From Dactylis glomerata (Eukaryota; Streptophyta; Magnoliopsida; Poales; Poaceae), in contig QXEO01000239.1 of NCBI GenBank assembly GCA_007115705.1, forward strand, positions 2,558,405 to 2,622,404: DNA of 64,000 nt, read 5' to 3'. The notes under the pieces were generated by a model that saw nothing but the letters and a program-made list of their open reading frames with translations, was not told the DNA's origin and did no database searches. The position numbers and the translations under genes were made by a program. Position 1 is the first letter of the stretch, and every line of letters starts with the position of its first letter. Below, one piece after another: positions 22,113 to 33,990 of the stretch.

Positions 22113-25033
22113 TTTGCACTTTCTGCGCCTAGCTCAAAGGCATTAAAGAAAAGTACTCTTGGGAGATAACCCAATATTTTTACATTCAGTTATTTTTCTT
22201 TTATTTGGGTCTTGGAAGTTATTACTACTGTAATAACCTCTCCTTATCCTTTTTATTTCGTTTTTGTGCCAAGAGAAGCCTCTAATTTGAGTGAGGTAAG
22301 ATTTGGGGATGTTGCTGTCCTAAAACTGTTTTCGGTGCTGCACCATAAAAATTCGTGAAAAATCTCTGTATATCTTTTGGACCTGTGATTTCTTGTGCAT
22401 GTGCCTCAGGTTATATCCAAACTTCCATTAGTTGAACACTTTTTGATTTGAGCAAGAGAAAGCCCTCTAAAAATTCGACCTTTGTCAGTTGTTCTGTTTT
22501 GACAGATTTCTGCCAATATTTGTGTTTGCCGCTTTATCGCTTTCTTTTTGAGTTCTTTTGATCACGGAACTTTTGGGGAATTTGCTACAGTAGTATATGC
22601 TTTATATGTGGTGGTTTTGAGTTGAAATCTGAAGCAAAAAAGGGTTGATTCAATGTTATGCTTACCCTAATGTTGCTAATAGATTTGTGTTTAGTTTTGT
22701 ATGAAGGAAGTTTTCAAGTGTAGGGATTGGAGAATGATGAGATGAGTTGAAGAATGGACAAAAGCTCAAGCTTGGGGATGCCCAGCACCCCAAGAAATAT
22801 CCAAGAAGTACAAGCGTCAAAGCTTGGGGATGCCCCCGAGGCACCCCTTCTTCATCGGCAAAAATCAGGTCACCTTTCAACGCACTATATTTGTATTGCT
22901 TCATGCATTATGCGTTTTTCTTGGAGCATCAGTTGTTTTCAGTTTTCAGTTTTGTTTAGTTTTGTTTTCTGAAATAAATGGTTGGACCCCAACAAATTCC
23001 TTTTGGAGAAGTTGCCTTGCTTTTCATTTGCCAAGAACACTCCGTTTTTCATTCTTATAATTTCAACGAGTGTTCTCTTTTTCTAGAACTGCGTTTAGCT
23101 TTCGATTTTCGCCTTGATTTGTGTTCAGATCTTGTTATATCTTTTCATCAAGGTGTATTTTGACCTCTGGTCCATATTGGTTTTCATCAAAAGAGTTGTT
23201 TATAAAAAGTTCGAATGGTGTTGGAAAAGAGAAAAAGCTTTATGCAAAAAAGTGGTACAAGAAGGAGCTTGTGTAGACTGCAGCCTAGGTTTTTGCATGT
23301 CGTGCTTGATGTCTTTTTGATAGTATGCTTAGTGGTTTTGCTGTAGCATGACTTGTCTCAAATGACTGAGATTGCTTAATGAGCCTTTGAAAAAATCATG
23401 CGTTGTTTTAATTATTTGGAAGCATTATTTTGGTTTTCTCCTTTGATGCTTTATTTGGGTTGACTTGGCGCATGCTCACACATGTTAGACTCATACAAAG
23501 TCGCCATAAGCCTCTATGATCATTTAGTTTTTGACTTTTGATGCCATCTTATGCTTCTTTTAATGTCGTTTTGTCGCTATGCATGATTATTGCCGTTATT
23601 GCTCTCTTAGTTGGTCGCTCCCAGTCTTTTGCTAGCCCTCATTTTGTATTGAGTATGAGCTCTACTCATGCATCCAACTCCTAAAAACCAAGTTTTCCAA
23701 AGTGTCCACCATACATACCTATTAGCAATTTGCTATTCCAAAGTACATTTGACTTGCTTTTATATATCCTTCAAATTAAACTCCTTTTGGTGTTATGCGA
23801 AAATTGGTCAGTAAAGCTCTCACGAACCGGATGGCACACTTTACTTTTCTCGTTTTAAAATTTTGACATTGTGGCTCTCTTATGTTGAGTTGTTATGCTT
23901 GCAAGTTGTAAGTTGGGAATTATCCCAGCCATGCCGTCATGGGGCAAGCTTTCAACATTGCACTATCTTTCATTTGAGTTGATATCGTGATCTTTTGTTT
24001 ATGGATACTCGCGGTGTGAAATGAATTGGGAATCTTGCGGGATCATGGAGTTTTTATATGTGTTAGGGAAATGCCTGGGCCGCTAATATAAGCCATGCAT
24101 AATTCATGGTGGAAATTTACAGCATGCCCATAGTGAACATTCGACGACGCATCTCACAATAAAAAGCTATACCAATGGTAAATAAAAGAGATGCCGAGGT
24201 GTTCATTGTCTGTTTGTCCTGTCATTTTGATGTGGGCTTGTTCCATGTCATCGGGCACGGAGGTACCCTGTTGGCGGTTCTCAATGATACACATATATTT
24301 ACAATGACAAGAGCTTGCTTGGGACTCTAAGTAAAGTAGCATGAGGTTTGGGTATTCGTATTTCATGGGACACGAGGTTTTCAACTTATGATTTGTCAAG
24401 CATATGCAGCATAAGTGTACTCGCATTAACTTTAACCATTCAAGATGCTTATGATGGGGGCAATGAGAGCTCAAAGCCGGTAAGTACCATAATTTTTGAA
24501 GGTTTATAAAACTTGCAATCACTGCTTCCCTCCGCGAAGGGACTTTCTTTTACTTTTATGTTGAGTCACCACCTTATATCTTTATGCACCATTAAGAGAG
24601 CATAGTTGTCATTCTGAGTATAATGTGCATTGTCCCAAAGTTTTCATTGATTGATTCATATTGTTGGTTTCACTTGTTCTTAAATTACTTGTATCTAGTC
24701 ACCCTCTTAAACTTGAAGGTGTCCTATGCATTTATGTTTTGCTCTCTCAATAAGGACAAGCTAAAAACCATTTGTTTGTTTTTCCTTATGATTTGAACAC
24801 ATGTTTGACTTTCATTGTTTCATTTTCATGATCTTTCGTTTGTGTTCATTTTCATGTTATAACATGGTTGCTAAGTTTCTCCTATCAAGATTATATCTTT
24901 CATGCCCATGTTTTAAGTTCTTTTGATCCCAGCGCACAACGCTTACATATATGATCAAGATTGTGTAGGTGCATGTCACCTCAAAAATTATTTCTTTTGT
25001 TATCACTTACCTACTCGAGGACGAGCAGCAGTT
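22113..25033 (+). other. Shared 3' noncoding region of element C
   Basis: Colinear with the same region of B and E. It begins with CTGCGCCTAGCTCAAAGGC, carries internal copies of the polypurine-tract 14-mer at 22768-22781 and 22820-22833, and contains the decayed hydrophobic frame (22824-23060 and 23114-23320). No enzyme domain was seen. Confidence 0.8.
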
Positions 25034-25047
25034 AAGCTTGGGGATGC
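25034..25047 (+). other. Polypurine tract of element C
   Basis: AAGCTTGGGGATGC abuts the TG of the 3' LTR at 25048. Confidence 0.8.
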
Positions 25048-26744
25048 TGATATATCTCCAACGTATCCATAATTTTTGATGCTCCATGCTTGTTTTTACA
25101 CCATTTGCTTAGTGTTTTGTTACACTTCGTGGCATTTTTATGCATTTTCTGGAACTAACCTATTAACGAGATGCCACAGTGCCAGTTCCCTGTTTTCTAC
25201 TGTTTTTGTGTTTTAGAAAAGTTACACAGGAAATATTCTCGGAATTGGACGAAGCAAAAGCTAGATGTCCAGATATTTCATGGAGCTTCCAGAACACCGA
25301 AGAGGAGATGGAACCAGACCAGAGGGTGGCCACACCACCAGGGGGCGCGGCCCACCCCTGGCCCACGCCGGCCTGTGGTGTGGGCCCCCTGGTCCACTTC
25401 TGACGCCGCCCCTTCGCCTATAAAGACCCCCCGATGGGAAAAACCTAAATACCCGATCACTTTTCCAGAACACATCACGATCCGCCGCCGCCGTCAACCC
25501 AAAGATCGGGAGGGTCCAGAAGCTCTTCCCGGCACCCTGCCGGAGAGGGGAATCGCCACCGGAGGTCTTCTTCATCGCCATGCTTGCCTCCGGCACGATG
25601 AGTGAGTAGTCTACCTTGGACTATGGGTCCATAGCAGTAGCTAGATGGTTGTCTTCTCCACCATGTGATTCATGTTTAGATCTCATGAGCTACTTTACAT
25701 GATCGAGACTACCGTTATGTAATTCTACATGTTGTGTTTGTTGGGATCTGATGAATATTGGTGTTATGATTGAGTTGATGTGCTTTATATTATCTTATGT
25801 TATCTCTATGTTGTTTATGATCTTGCATGCTCTCCGTTGTTAGTAGCTATCTTGGCCGAGTAGTTGCTAGTGACTCCAAGAGGGGGTATTTATGCTCGAT
25901 AGTGGGTTCATGCCTCTATTTAATCTGGGGGACTGACAAAAACCTCTAAGGTTGTAGATGTGTTGTTGCTACTAGGGGGAAAACAACATTCATATGCTCA
26001 AGGGCATATGGTTTGTTTACATTACACACTTTGCTTAGTGCAGTTATCTGTTGTTCGCAACTTAATACTTGTGGAGTTCTCGGATTGATTCGCCACAAGT
26101 GGATTATTAGTCATAGATGCAGTTGGATGGCGGTCTATGTATCTTGTTGTAATGCCCAGAGTAAATCTCATAGTGATCCTCTCGACATGCACGTTGTCTT
26201 TATTCTATCAATTGCCCAACTGTAGTTTGTTTACCCAGCATGTGTTATTTTATCTTATGGAGAGACACCACTAGTGAACTGTGGACCCTGGTCCTATTTC
26301 CTTTATATTGCTATCACCTGTTTACTTTACTGCATATTACTATTGCTTTCCACTTGATACGCTCATACCCTTTGTTTCAAGCAAACCGGTGAGATTGACA
26401 ACCTCATCGTAAGTTGGGAACAAAGTATTTGGTTGTGTTGTGTGCAGGTTCCACATTGCCGCTCGCAAAGCAAAGCTTGGACGATGCGCCCTATAAATTG
26501 TCCGAAGCTGTCACGAAGCTAGCGGGCATCACCTTCAGTCATATTCATCCTCCTACTGGATTGATAACCTTGGTTTCATAACTGAGGGAAAACTTGCTGC
26601 TATATTCATCAAAACCTTCTCTTGGGGTTTTCCAACTGGCCGGTCATTTACTACATATTCCCATGTCAACTTGGCACAGAAGTTTTTGTCGCCGTTGCCG
26701 TGTATTAAAGAAGAAGCTTTCACACCATCATCACCGCGCCATCA
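25048..26744 (+). repeat. 3' LTR of element C (1697 bp)
   Basis: It matches the 5' LTR throughout, including TATAAA at 25419-25424 and the ending GCGCCATCA. Its first bases read TGATATATCT instead of TGATACGTCT. It is followed by ATGCG, the near-copy of the ATGTG before the 5' LTR. Confidence 0.9.
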
Positions 26745-29479
26745 ATGCGTCTGATCTAACTTAGATCCAACGGCCCTTAACCCTGATCCGACCGAATCGG
26801 TATCCTCTAATTAGATTGCGCCACGTGTCGGTAACCTGTTTAAACTCGAATCAAATTAGAATTTGAATCTGAGTTAGTGCCAAATCTTTGGAAATTCATA
26901 TCTTTCAATCTGTAACTCGAAAAATTACAAATAATATATCATTGGAAACCTTGTAACATGTAGAATCCATTGGTGCAATAAAACATCATAGTTTCAGTAT
27001 TAAATTTGAATTCATATTTAAATTGAATCAAACCTATCTGTTAGTTTATTTAATTCATATCTTTTGTTCTGTGTATCCAAAAATTACAAATTTGTAGTCC
27101 CTGGAATCCTATGAATCTGTAGAACATCATAGATTCAGAAGATTTCAAAATTGAAACGTGCTCACACCCTGTACAATCAAATATGAGCAAATCACTATTT
27201 TGAGCATAGTTTGAATTCTGTAATTTATTTTAGGATGATTCCAATTACATTGGCTTTGTTTTACTGCAAGCTAATCAGTAATATCACTTCCATATTTTCT
27301 TGAGTTACTTCCCAATTATTCAAATTCAAATATGAGAATTTGAGTAGTTTCCATTATAGAAATAAATCTTTATATTTCCAGCAATGCCTCTTCCAACAAT
27401 AGTAAACTCTATAACTACATATGTTCACCAATGTCTTCTGAACACCATCTTGAATTCAATATCATGTGTGCCCAAGTCTAGTTTGCCCAATTCACACATG
27501 TTCAAACTACATTTGCACTAATGGTGTGAAGTGTGGATCACCTATCCTATTTGCTACTTTGCTAGTGTGGCATAACCTTAGTCCTACCATCTTAAGCAAT
27601 TGGGCTTACTTCATGTTGTTCAATGCTATATTGAACCATGCTCTCAAATATCTTTCACCCATACTCCAATCATTGCCATGTGATCTTAGTTTCTTAAATT
27701 GAACTGTCCACTTTGCAAATGAGTTAATTAAGTAACTCAATGGTTCATAGATCCCTACTTAATGCCTAAGTTTAACTCTTACTATTTATGAATATTTGTT
27801 GTCACACTTATTCAATAGTATTGTTGTTACACTAATCAACACTTAAGAGATCTAGTTCATATGAATCCTTTCTAACTCTTATTCATGCTTTATTAAAGCA
27901 TAAAGATCTCAATAATTGTATTTGCCTAGTTCAATTCTTTTCAGTCATAGAGATCTTCCTTTCAACTAAACTCTTAAGTTCAAATCTTGCAACCCGTTAT
28001 TCTTTTATCATATCCTCTCTTAAACATAACATCTCATTAAGTTTAAAAGATTAAACAAACTTTTATAATTGTTTATTAAGTTTGAGTTATGATTGTATGG
28101 TGTGTTTATGTTGTGTTATTTATGTGTTATAGTTTTGTGCGGAGTGCTTCATACTTAGTTGAGAGGACTGAAAGATCTTGGACATCAAAAAGGCAAGTGA
28201 CACACATAACCCCTACCTACTTTTATTTTGCATTAGTGATTTTCAGTAGTATGCATGATAGGTGAATATTCAAATGTTTATAAAGTGCTAGATCCTAGTA
28301 GTGTGTAGTCAACCCCAAACCCCACTTGGTAGGATGCTAAATACTTTGAAAAATATGATGCTATGCTAGGTTTACATGTTAAAGTTATTTTGTGAATCAA
28401 ATTAACAACTTCAACTAAAATGAACTACCTGGGTGGATTGGTTTGTGATGGAAAGTGAAGTAGGTGGGTCCTGGGGCACATGCTAGGACAGATGTGTAGC
28501 TCAGGATACTGCTCGGGATGGCCACTCAGGATTAAAGGGATTAATATGGCTTCCATGATTAAAGTACTTCTAGTGCAGCCTTATGACAATATGGGCTCTG
28601 TCTTGATTGAGTAGGATTAAGGGTTCAGCCATAGGGTACTGACAACAGGTGGTAGCATAATATAGGGGGTACGGTCAGATCCATATGGTTGAATGCTTTT
28701 TCTGAAAGGTCTTGTCTCATTTTATGTATGGGCGTAAAATGAGTCTTAAGGTGAAAGTGAACAACCCTTGCAAGGTGTTAAAAATCTAATAGATTAGCCG
28801 AGTCCTCAGAATGGACATTTGAGTCTCTAGCCATGGAATGTTCGAAGAATCTCATCACCATTTCTGAATGCTTTAAAACTTGACTAGAAACAATCAGGAA
28901 AAGCTCAGGGCCATACACTCCGAGGGGTGGTGGTTTCTGTGTTTCAAACTTTGTTGAGTTTCGCCCAGAACTATATGCCTAATTAACATGTACTGTATGG
29001 GGGTTATCTTGACCCTTATAAACTACATTTTTGATAAAAAGGTTTTGCAAAGATTGTAGGATAAAATTGGCTTTTTGCAAATTAGCCTTTGAGATCCACT
29101 AGCCAAATGTCATGTAGTGTAGTCTTTTTCACAAATGCCACCAAATATGTGTCATTTGCCAGTACATTGTTGTACCGACCCCTCTGGGGCTGCATATTCA
29201 AACGTGCAGATTTTCATTCGGGAAGAAACGATAAATAGGATCTCAAGCTTACATTCCAACATGTTTGCCTGTGGCACTTGAAGAAGGGGGAGGTTCACTG
29301 TTACTGTGCTTCATGTTGTGTAATTCTGTAAGGTAGATGAACTTTGTAACTGGATTTACGTTATAAATTTGATGCTACTGCATTGATTACTATATTCTGA
29401 ACTGTGGTGCTATCTATTGATCTAGGGAGTAGCACATTAACACAGGAGTTCTGCCTTTAGCAAAAGGTGGGGCGCTACA
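26745..29479 (-). repeat. Fragment of long LTR F, part 2
   Basis: An AT-rich region of 2.7 kb without coding potential beyond short chance frames. On the minus strand it opens with TGTAGCGCCCC at 29479, a typical LTR start. Read that way it continues to 26745 and, past element C, to 17701, where element D cuts it. The LTR would be at least 3.2 kb. No internal region or primer site of F is visible. Confidence 0.5.
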
Positions 29480-30607
29480 CCGGAGGCCTTCTACACCACC
29501 ATGGTCGCCTCCGGAGTGATGTGTGAGTAGTCTACCTTGGACTATGGGTCCATAACAGTAGTTAGATGGTTGTCTCCTCCACCATGTGCTTCATGTTTAG
29601 ATCTTGTGAGCTGCCCTACATGATCAGGATCATCTTTATGTAATCATACATGTTGTGTTTGTTGGGATCCGATGAGTATTGGTACTATGTGATGTTGATG
29701 TGCTAAATATTATATCTTTATGTTATCTTTATGATGTTTATGATCTTGCATGCTTTCCGTTGCTAGTAGCTATCTTGGCTGAGTAGATGCTAGTAACTCC
29801 AAGAGGGACTATTTGTGCTCGATAGTTGGGTTCATGCCTCTATTTAATATGGGGGAGTGACAGAAACCTCTAAGGTTGTAGATGTGTTGTTGCCACTAGG
29901 GAGAAAACAACATTCTTGTGTCCAAGGACATTTGCTTTATTTACATTACGCACCTTGCTTAATGCGATTATCTGTTGTTCGCAACTTAATACTCAAGGGG
30001 TCCTCAGACGATTCCCCACGAGTGGAATTTTAGTCATAGATGCAGTTGGATTACGGTCTATGTATTTTGTCGTAATGCCCAGAGTGAATCTCATAGTGAT
30101 CCTCATGACATTTGTACGTTATCTTTACTCTATCAGTTGCCCAACTGTAATTTGTTTACCCAGCATGTGTTATTTATCTTATGGAGAGACACCACTAGTG
30201 AACTGTGGACCCCGGTCCAATTTCCTTTACATTGCTATACTGTTTTACTTTTACTTGCACTGTTTACTTTCTTACATACTATTATCCTATTACCACTCGA
30301 TACGCTCAATCCTTTGTTTACAACAAACTGGTGAGACTGACAACTTCATCATAAGTTGGGAGCAAAGTTCTTGGTTGTGTTGTGTGCAGGTTTCACGTTG
30401 CTGCTGGTGGAAAGCTACACGCCGACAAGCAGTTTATCTGGCGCCCTTGTCCGGAGTGTCACGAAGCTAGCAAGCATCACCTTATGAAGTTTGGTTTTCT
30501 CCTACTGGTTTGATATACCTTGGTTTCACAACTGAGGGAAGACTTGCTGCTGTGCTCATCATACCTTCCTCTTGGGGTTCCCAACGAGCTGTTCTTACAA
30601 GCCATCA
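29480..30607 (+). repeat. LTR fragment G (same family as B and C LTRs)
   Basis: This aligns to the 3' two-thirds of the element C LTR and ends in AGCCATCA at 30607. The 5' part is missing at the border with F. No primer site follows, so it is a 3' LTR remnant or a solo LTR remnant. It is more diverged from B and C than they are from each other. Confidence 0.75.
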
Positions 30608-30860
30608 CCATCCTCTAGATTGATCACCCCAGTGTCAGCCATGGTGGTCACTACAATGGGTCAATGGAAAGCACATCGAAACCCTAGGCAATATGGGGAA
30701 GAAGACGATGTGGCAGTGAAGATTAACAGTGGAGAGCTAGTGTTAAATTGATGAAGGAGGCCCCCTTTTTATAAACCTTAATAGATGGGCTTTGGTCCAA
30801 AATATAGAAAATCCAGGCCTAGTGTTAAGGTGGCATTGCAAACAATAAAGCCCAAATAAG
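30608..30860. other. Short stretch without identified content
   Basis: I see no gene, TE end or repeat here. It may belong to the same element as the fragment that follows. Confidence 0.4.
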
Positions 30861-32230
30861 GTTTTGGTTTTACGAGTTTATAGTGGGAGGATGATATACC
30901 CAAAGGAAAAAACTTATGAGGCAGAAGTCGAAGAAGTTATTGAGCCTATAATCGACTACAAGCACCCCATTATAGCCTCGGGGGCTACTCCCATCGGGAG
31001 CGCTGAACGCACACCCGATGAACAATTAATTTGAAAAGAAAATGGATGTAGAAATCAAGAGGAAAAGATGAAATATTCTACAGGTTGCAGTGCAAGATTG
31101 TAGAAGAAGAAAATTATGAGCCTATACTCGAATAAAAAATTCGACTATAGCCTCGGGGCTACTCCCATTGGGAGCGCTGGTCGCGCACCCGATGAAGATG
31201 GAAATATCGGCTCCCATACAGGAGTAAAAATCGACTTCATCATTGGTGGCAAACACCAAATAATAAAATCGACGTTTCACTCCCATTGGGAGGGATTCAC
31301 GACTAGTTGAGAAAGCAACCCGATGATTTCGGGCACTGAAACAACCAAACAAGGCTCTCGATAAAAAATTGGTTCTCAAGCCGCGTCCGCCATGATAACA
31401 TGCTTGAATGATGTGGTCACAAAGATCATGAAGGTAAGACCTCAGGATCCGTCCTGCATGGCCTAGTATACGCACATGAATGTGCTCTGCTAGTAATTTA
31501 TCGTATCCACGATATGAATAAAAACTAGGTGGATGCACTAGGTACCCTAAGAAATAATGGAATCCATGCTTTTATAAGTCCTAAATGCGGCAAGAGGCTG
31601 GGTTACGCTAGGTAACGAATTCGAGTCCAGGGACTTGAGCTTGAAGTAGGTAGCAAGTGTTTTCCCAAGCAATTAACTGGTTTACTGATCCGTCAGAAGC
31701 ACCAGGCTTGTTAAACAAGATCCCCATGAAAATTTAAAGAATATGAGACAGGACATGAAATTGAGAAAGAGAAGAAGACAAAGATTGATTTAGTCAAAGA
31801 TTACAAGTCAAAGATTTGAATATTTAAGATTCAACCCGAATCTACGATTCTGGTAAAATCTCGGGGCTACTAACAAGGATATAACTACCAAGACCCATTA
31901 TATTAGTACCCTTGGGGCCCGTTCGGGTAGAAGCCCATGAATACTATGCCCAAGTATAGTCAAAATATGAGATCATATTGTAACTCATGTTGTAATTTGT
32001 ATTGAACCCGACCAGTTCCTTGGGACCTGGCCACCTATAAATAGGGGCCAGGAGAGGACGGCCGAGGGGACATCAAGATTGAGCTAAGATTGATTCTAAG
32101 TTTACTCTCAATATACGATATTCGCCTTGTATGCCTGGAACCTTACCTTCGAGTTCATCTGACGTCCTCTTCCCACGATCCTAAGTCCTTCATCTAGGAC
32201 ATTTGCCGAGTTAACACTCAACATGCACCA
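30861..32230 (+). repeat. Gypsy LTR fragment, Tat-like, with promoter
   Basis: It carries the phrase GGGCTACTCCCATCGGGAG twice (about 30980 and 31155), each copy containing a small palindrome, as in grass Gypsy LTRs of the Tat/Retand style. A strong TATA box, CCTATAAATAGGGG, lies near 32032-32045 and is followed by a GGCCGAGGGG stretch, which would be the transcript start region. The borders are approximate. No primer site or coding domain is attached. Confidence 0.5.
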
Positions 32231-32434
32231 ACAACTTATGCTAAGCAAGACAAGTAACTAGGTGATAGCAAGATATATGACTTCAAGCACGAAGGCTATC
32301 ACAATGTAAAGTGCATAAGTAAAGAGCTCGGGAATAGGAATAACCGAGGTACAGGAAGACGATGATGTATTTCAGAGTTCCTCCCCTAAAGGGAGTACGT
32401 CTTGTTGGAAATGTGTGGTATCGCCACAGTAGCC
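32231..32434 (-). repeat. Copia Sirevirus-type LTR H, part 1
   Basis: This is the low-coordinate piece of an LTR that resumes after element E at 39226. It resembles 57770-57930 of Sirevirus J (shared CTAAGCAAG, AACCGAG and GGGAAGTACGTC-like stretches). It ends with TAGCC, the target duplication of E. Confidence 0.65.
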
Positions 32435-33976
32435 TGATGTCTACACACGCTTCTGTTCTTGTAGACAGTGTTGGGCCTCCAAGTGCAGAGGTTTGTAGAG
32501 CAGCAACAAGTTTCCCTTAAGTGGATCACCCAAGGTTTATCGAACTCGGGGAGGAAGAGTTCAAAGCTATCCCTCTCAAACAACCCTGCAATTACGATAC
32601 AGAAAGTCTCTTGTGTCCCCAACACACCCAATACACTTGTCAGATGTATAGGTGCACTAGTTCGGCGAAGAGATAGTGAAATACAAGTGGTATGGATGAT
32701 TACAAGTAGTAAATACAATCTAGAATAAAAATGGCAGCAAGCAAACAAGTAACAAAACAGCAAGTAAACGGTGTGCAAAGCTTGGAAACAAGGCCTAGGG
32801 ATCATACTTTCACTAGTGGACACACTCCCAACAATATAACATAATTGAACAAATAAATAACTTCTCTTCACTATGCTACTCTAAATTACTCTCCTATTGA
32901 ATAACACTAATCATTGCGTAGTGGCTACAGAAGCACCCCTTAAAGTTCATCAAGTACTTGACAAACACCGCTCATAGAGATATCCAAATCAAATCACAAC
33001 TCAAGATAAATATTACTGCAACTTAGACCAAGTACTAACATGGTGCACACACTGTCAATATTACACCATGAAAGGAGGAATAGATCACTTCAATACTATC
33101 ATAGTGATAATTATTCTCATAATCCATAAGAGATCACAATCGTAGCCTAGGCCAAGTACCACCACGATGCACACACTATCACCGTTATACCATGGCAGGA
33201 GGAATAGATTACTTTAATAACACCACTAGAGTACACATAATGATGAAGAGTAGCATCTACTTATTCAACATGATACAAAGCTCATGATCACATATAGATC
33301 ACATCATGGGAGAGAGAGGTGAACCACATAGCTACCGGTAGAGCCCTCATCCCCGGGGATGAACTACTCCCTCCTCATCATAGGAGACAGCAAGGTTGAT
33401 GGAGATGGCGGTGAGGTCGATGGAGACGGCGGAGACGGCGATGGAGACCGATGGAGATGGCTCTGGGGGCACTTCCCCATCCCGGCAGGGTGCCAGAACA
33501 GAGACTTCTGTCCCCCGAAATTCGTCGGCGGTGGTGGCGGAACTGCGGAACTCTTTCTGGAAAATTGCCGATTCCCCTAGGGTTTTCTGTCCCGAGGCTT
33601 TATATAGGCGAAGGGGCGTCGTCAGGGGCTGCCAGGATGGCCTCACACATAGGGGGCGCGGCCAGGGCCTGGGCCGTGCCGCCCTGGTGTGTGGGAAGCC
33701 CCTGGCCCCCCTCCGGCTCTCTTTCGGTCCTCGTTCTTTGTCCGGGAAAAATAAGACTTCTAGAACTTGTTTCATCCAATTCCGAGAATATTTCCTGTGT
33801 AGCTTTTCTGAAACACAAAAACAACAGAAAACAGGGAACTGGCACTCTGGCATCTTGTCAATAGGTTAGTTCCGGAAATCGCATAAAAACGCCACGAAGT
33901 GTAACGAAACACAAGGCAAATGGTGTAAAAACAAGCATGGAGCATCAAAAATTATAGATACGTTTGAGACGTATCA
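32435..33976 (-). repeat. 3' LTR of element E (1542 bp)
   Basis: On the minus strand it opens with TGATACGTCTCAAACG and ends with GTGTAGACATCA. The first ~500 bases resemble the LTRs of B and C (GC-rich inverted repeat at 33655-33680, TATA-like TATATAAAG at about 33606-33598); the rest is unrelated to them. Confidence 0.9.
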
Positions 33977-33990
33977 GCATCCCCAAGCTT
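33977..33990 (-). other. Polypurine tract of element E
   Basis: AAGCTTGGGGATGC on the minus strand ends directly before the TG of the 3' LTR at 33976. Confidence 0.8.

Larger units (their letters stand above)
18147..26744 (+). mobile_element. Element C: complete Athila-like Gypsy element, gag-protease only
   Basis: Full structure: 5' LTR 18147-19861, tRNA-Asp primer site 19872-19889, leader, gag-protease frame 20049-22112 with three stop codons, 2.9 kb without coding domains, polypurine tract 25034-25047, 3' LTR 25048-26744. The flanks ATGTG and ATGCG form a 5-bp target duplication with one mismatch. There is no reverse transcriptase, RNase H or integrase, so the element was non-autonomous even before the stops arose. 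The LTRs differ only by scattered substitutions and small indels. The general layout recalls the Sabrina-type Athila families of Triticeae; that name is a memory-based guess. Confidence 0.9.
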
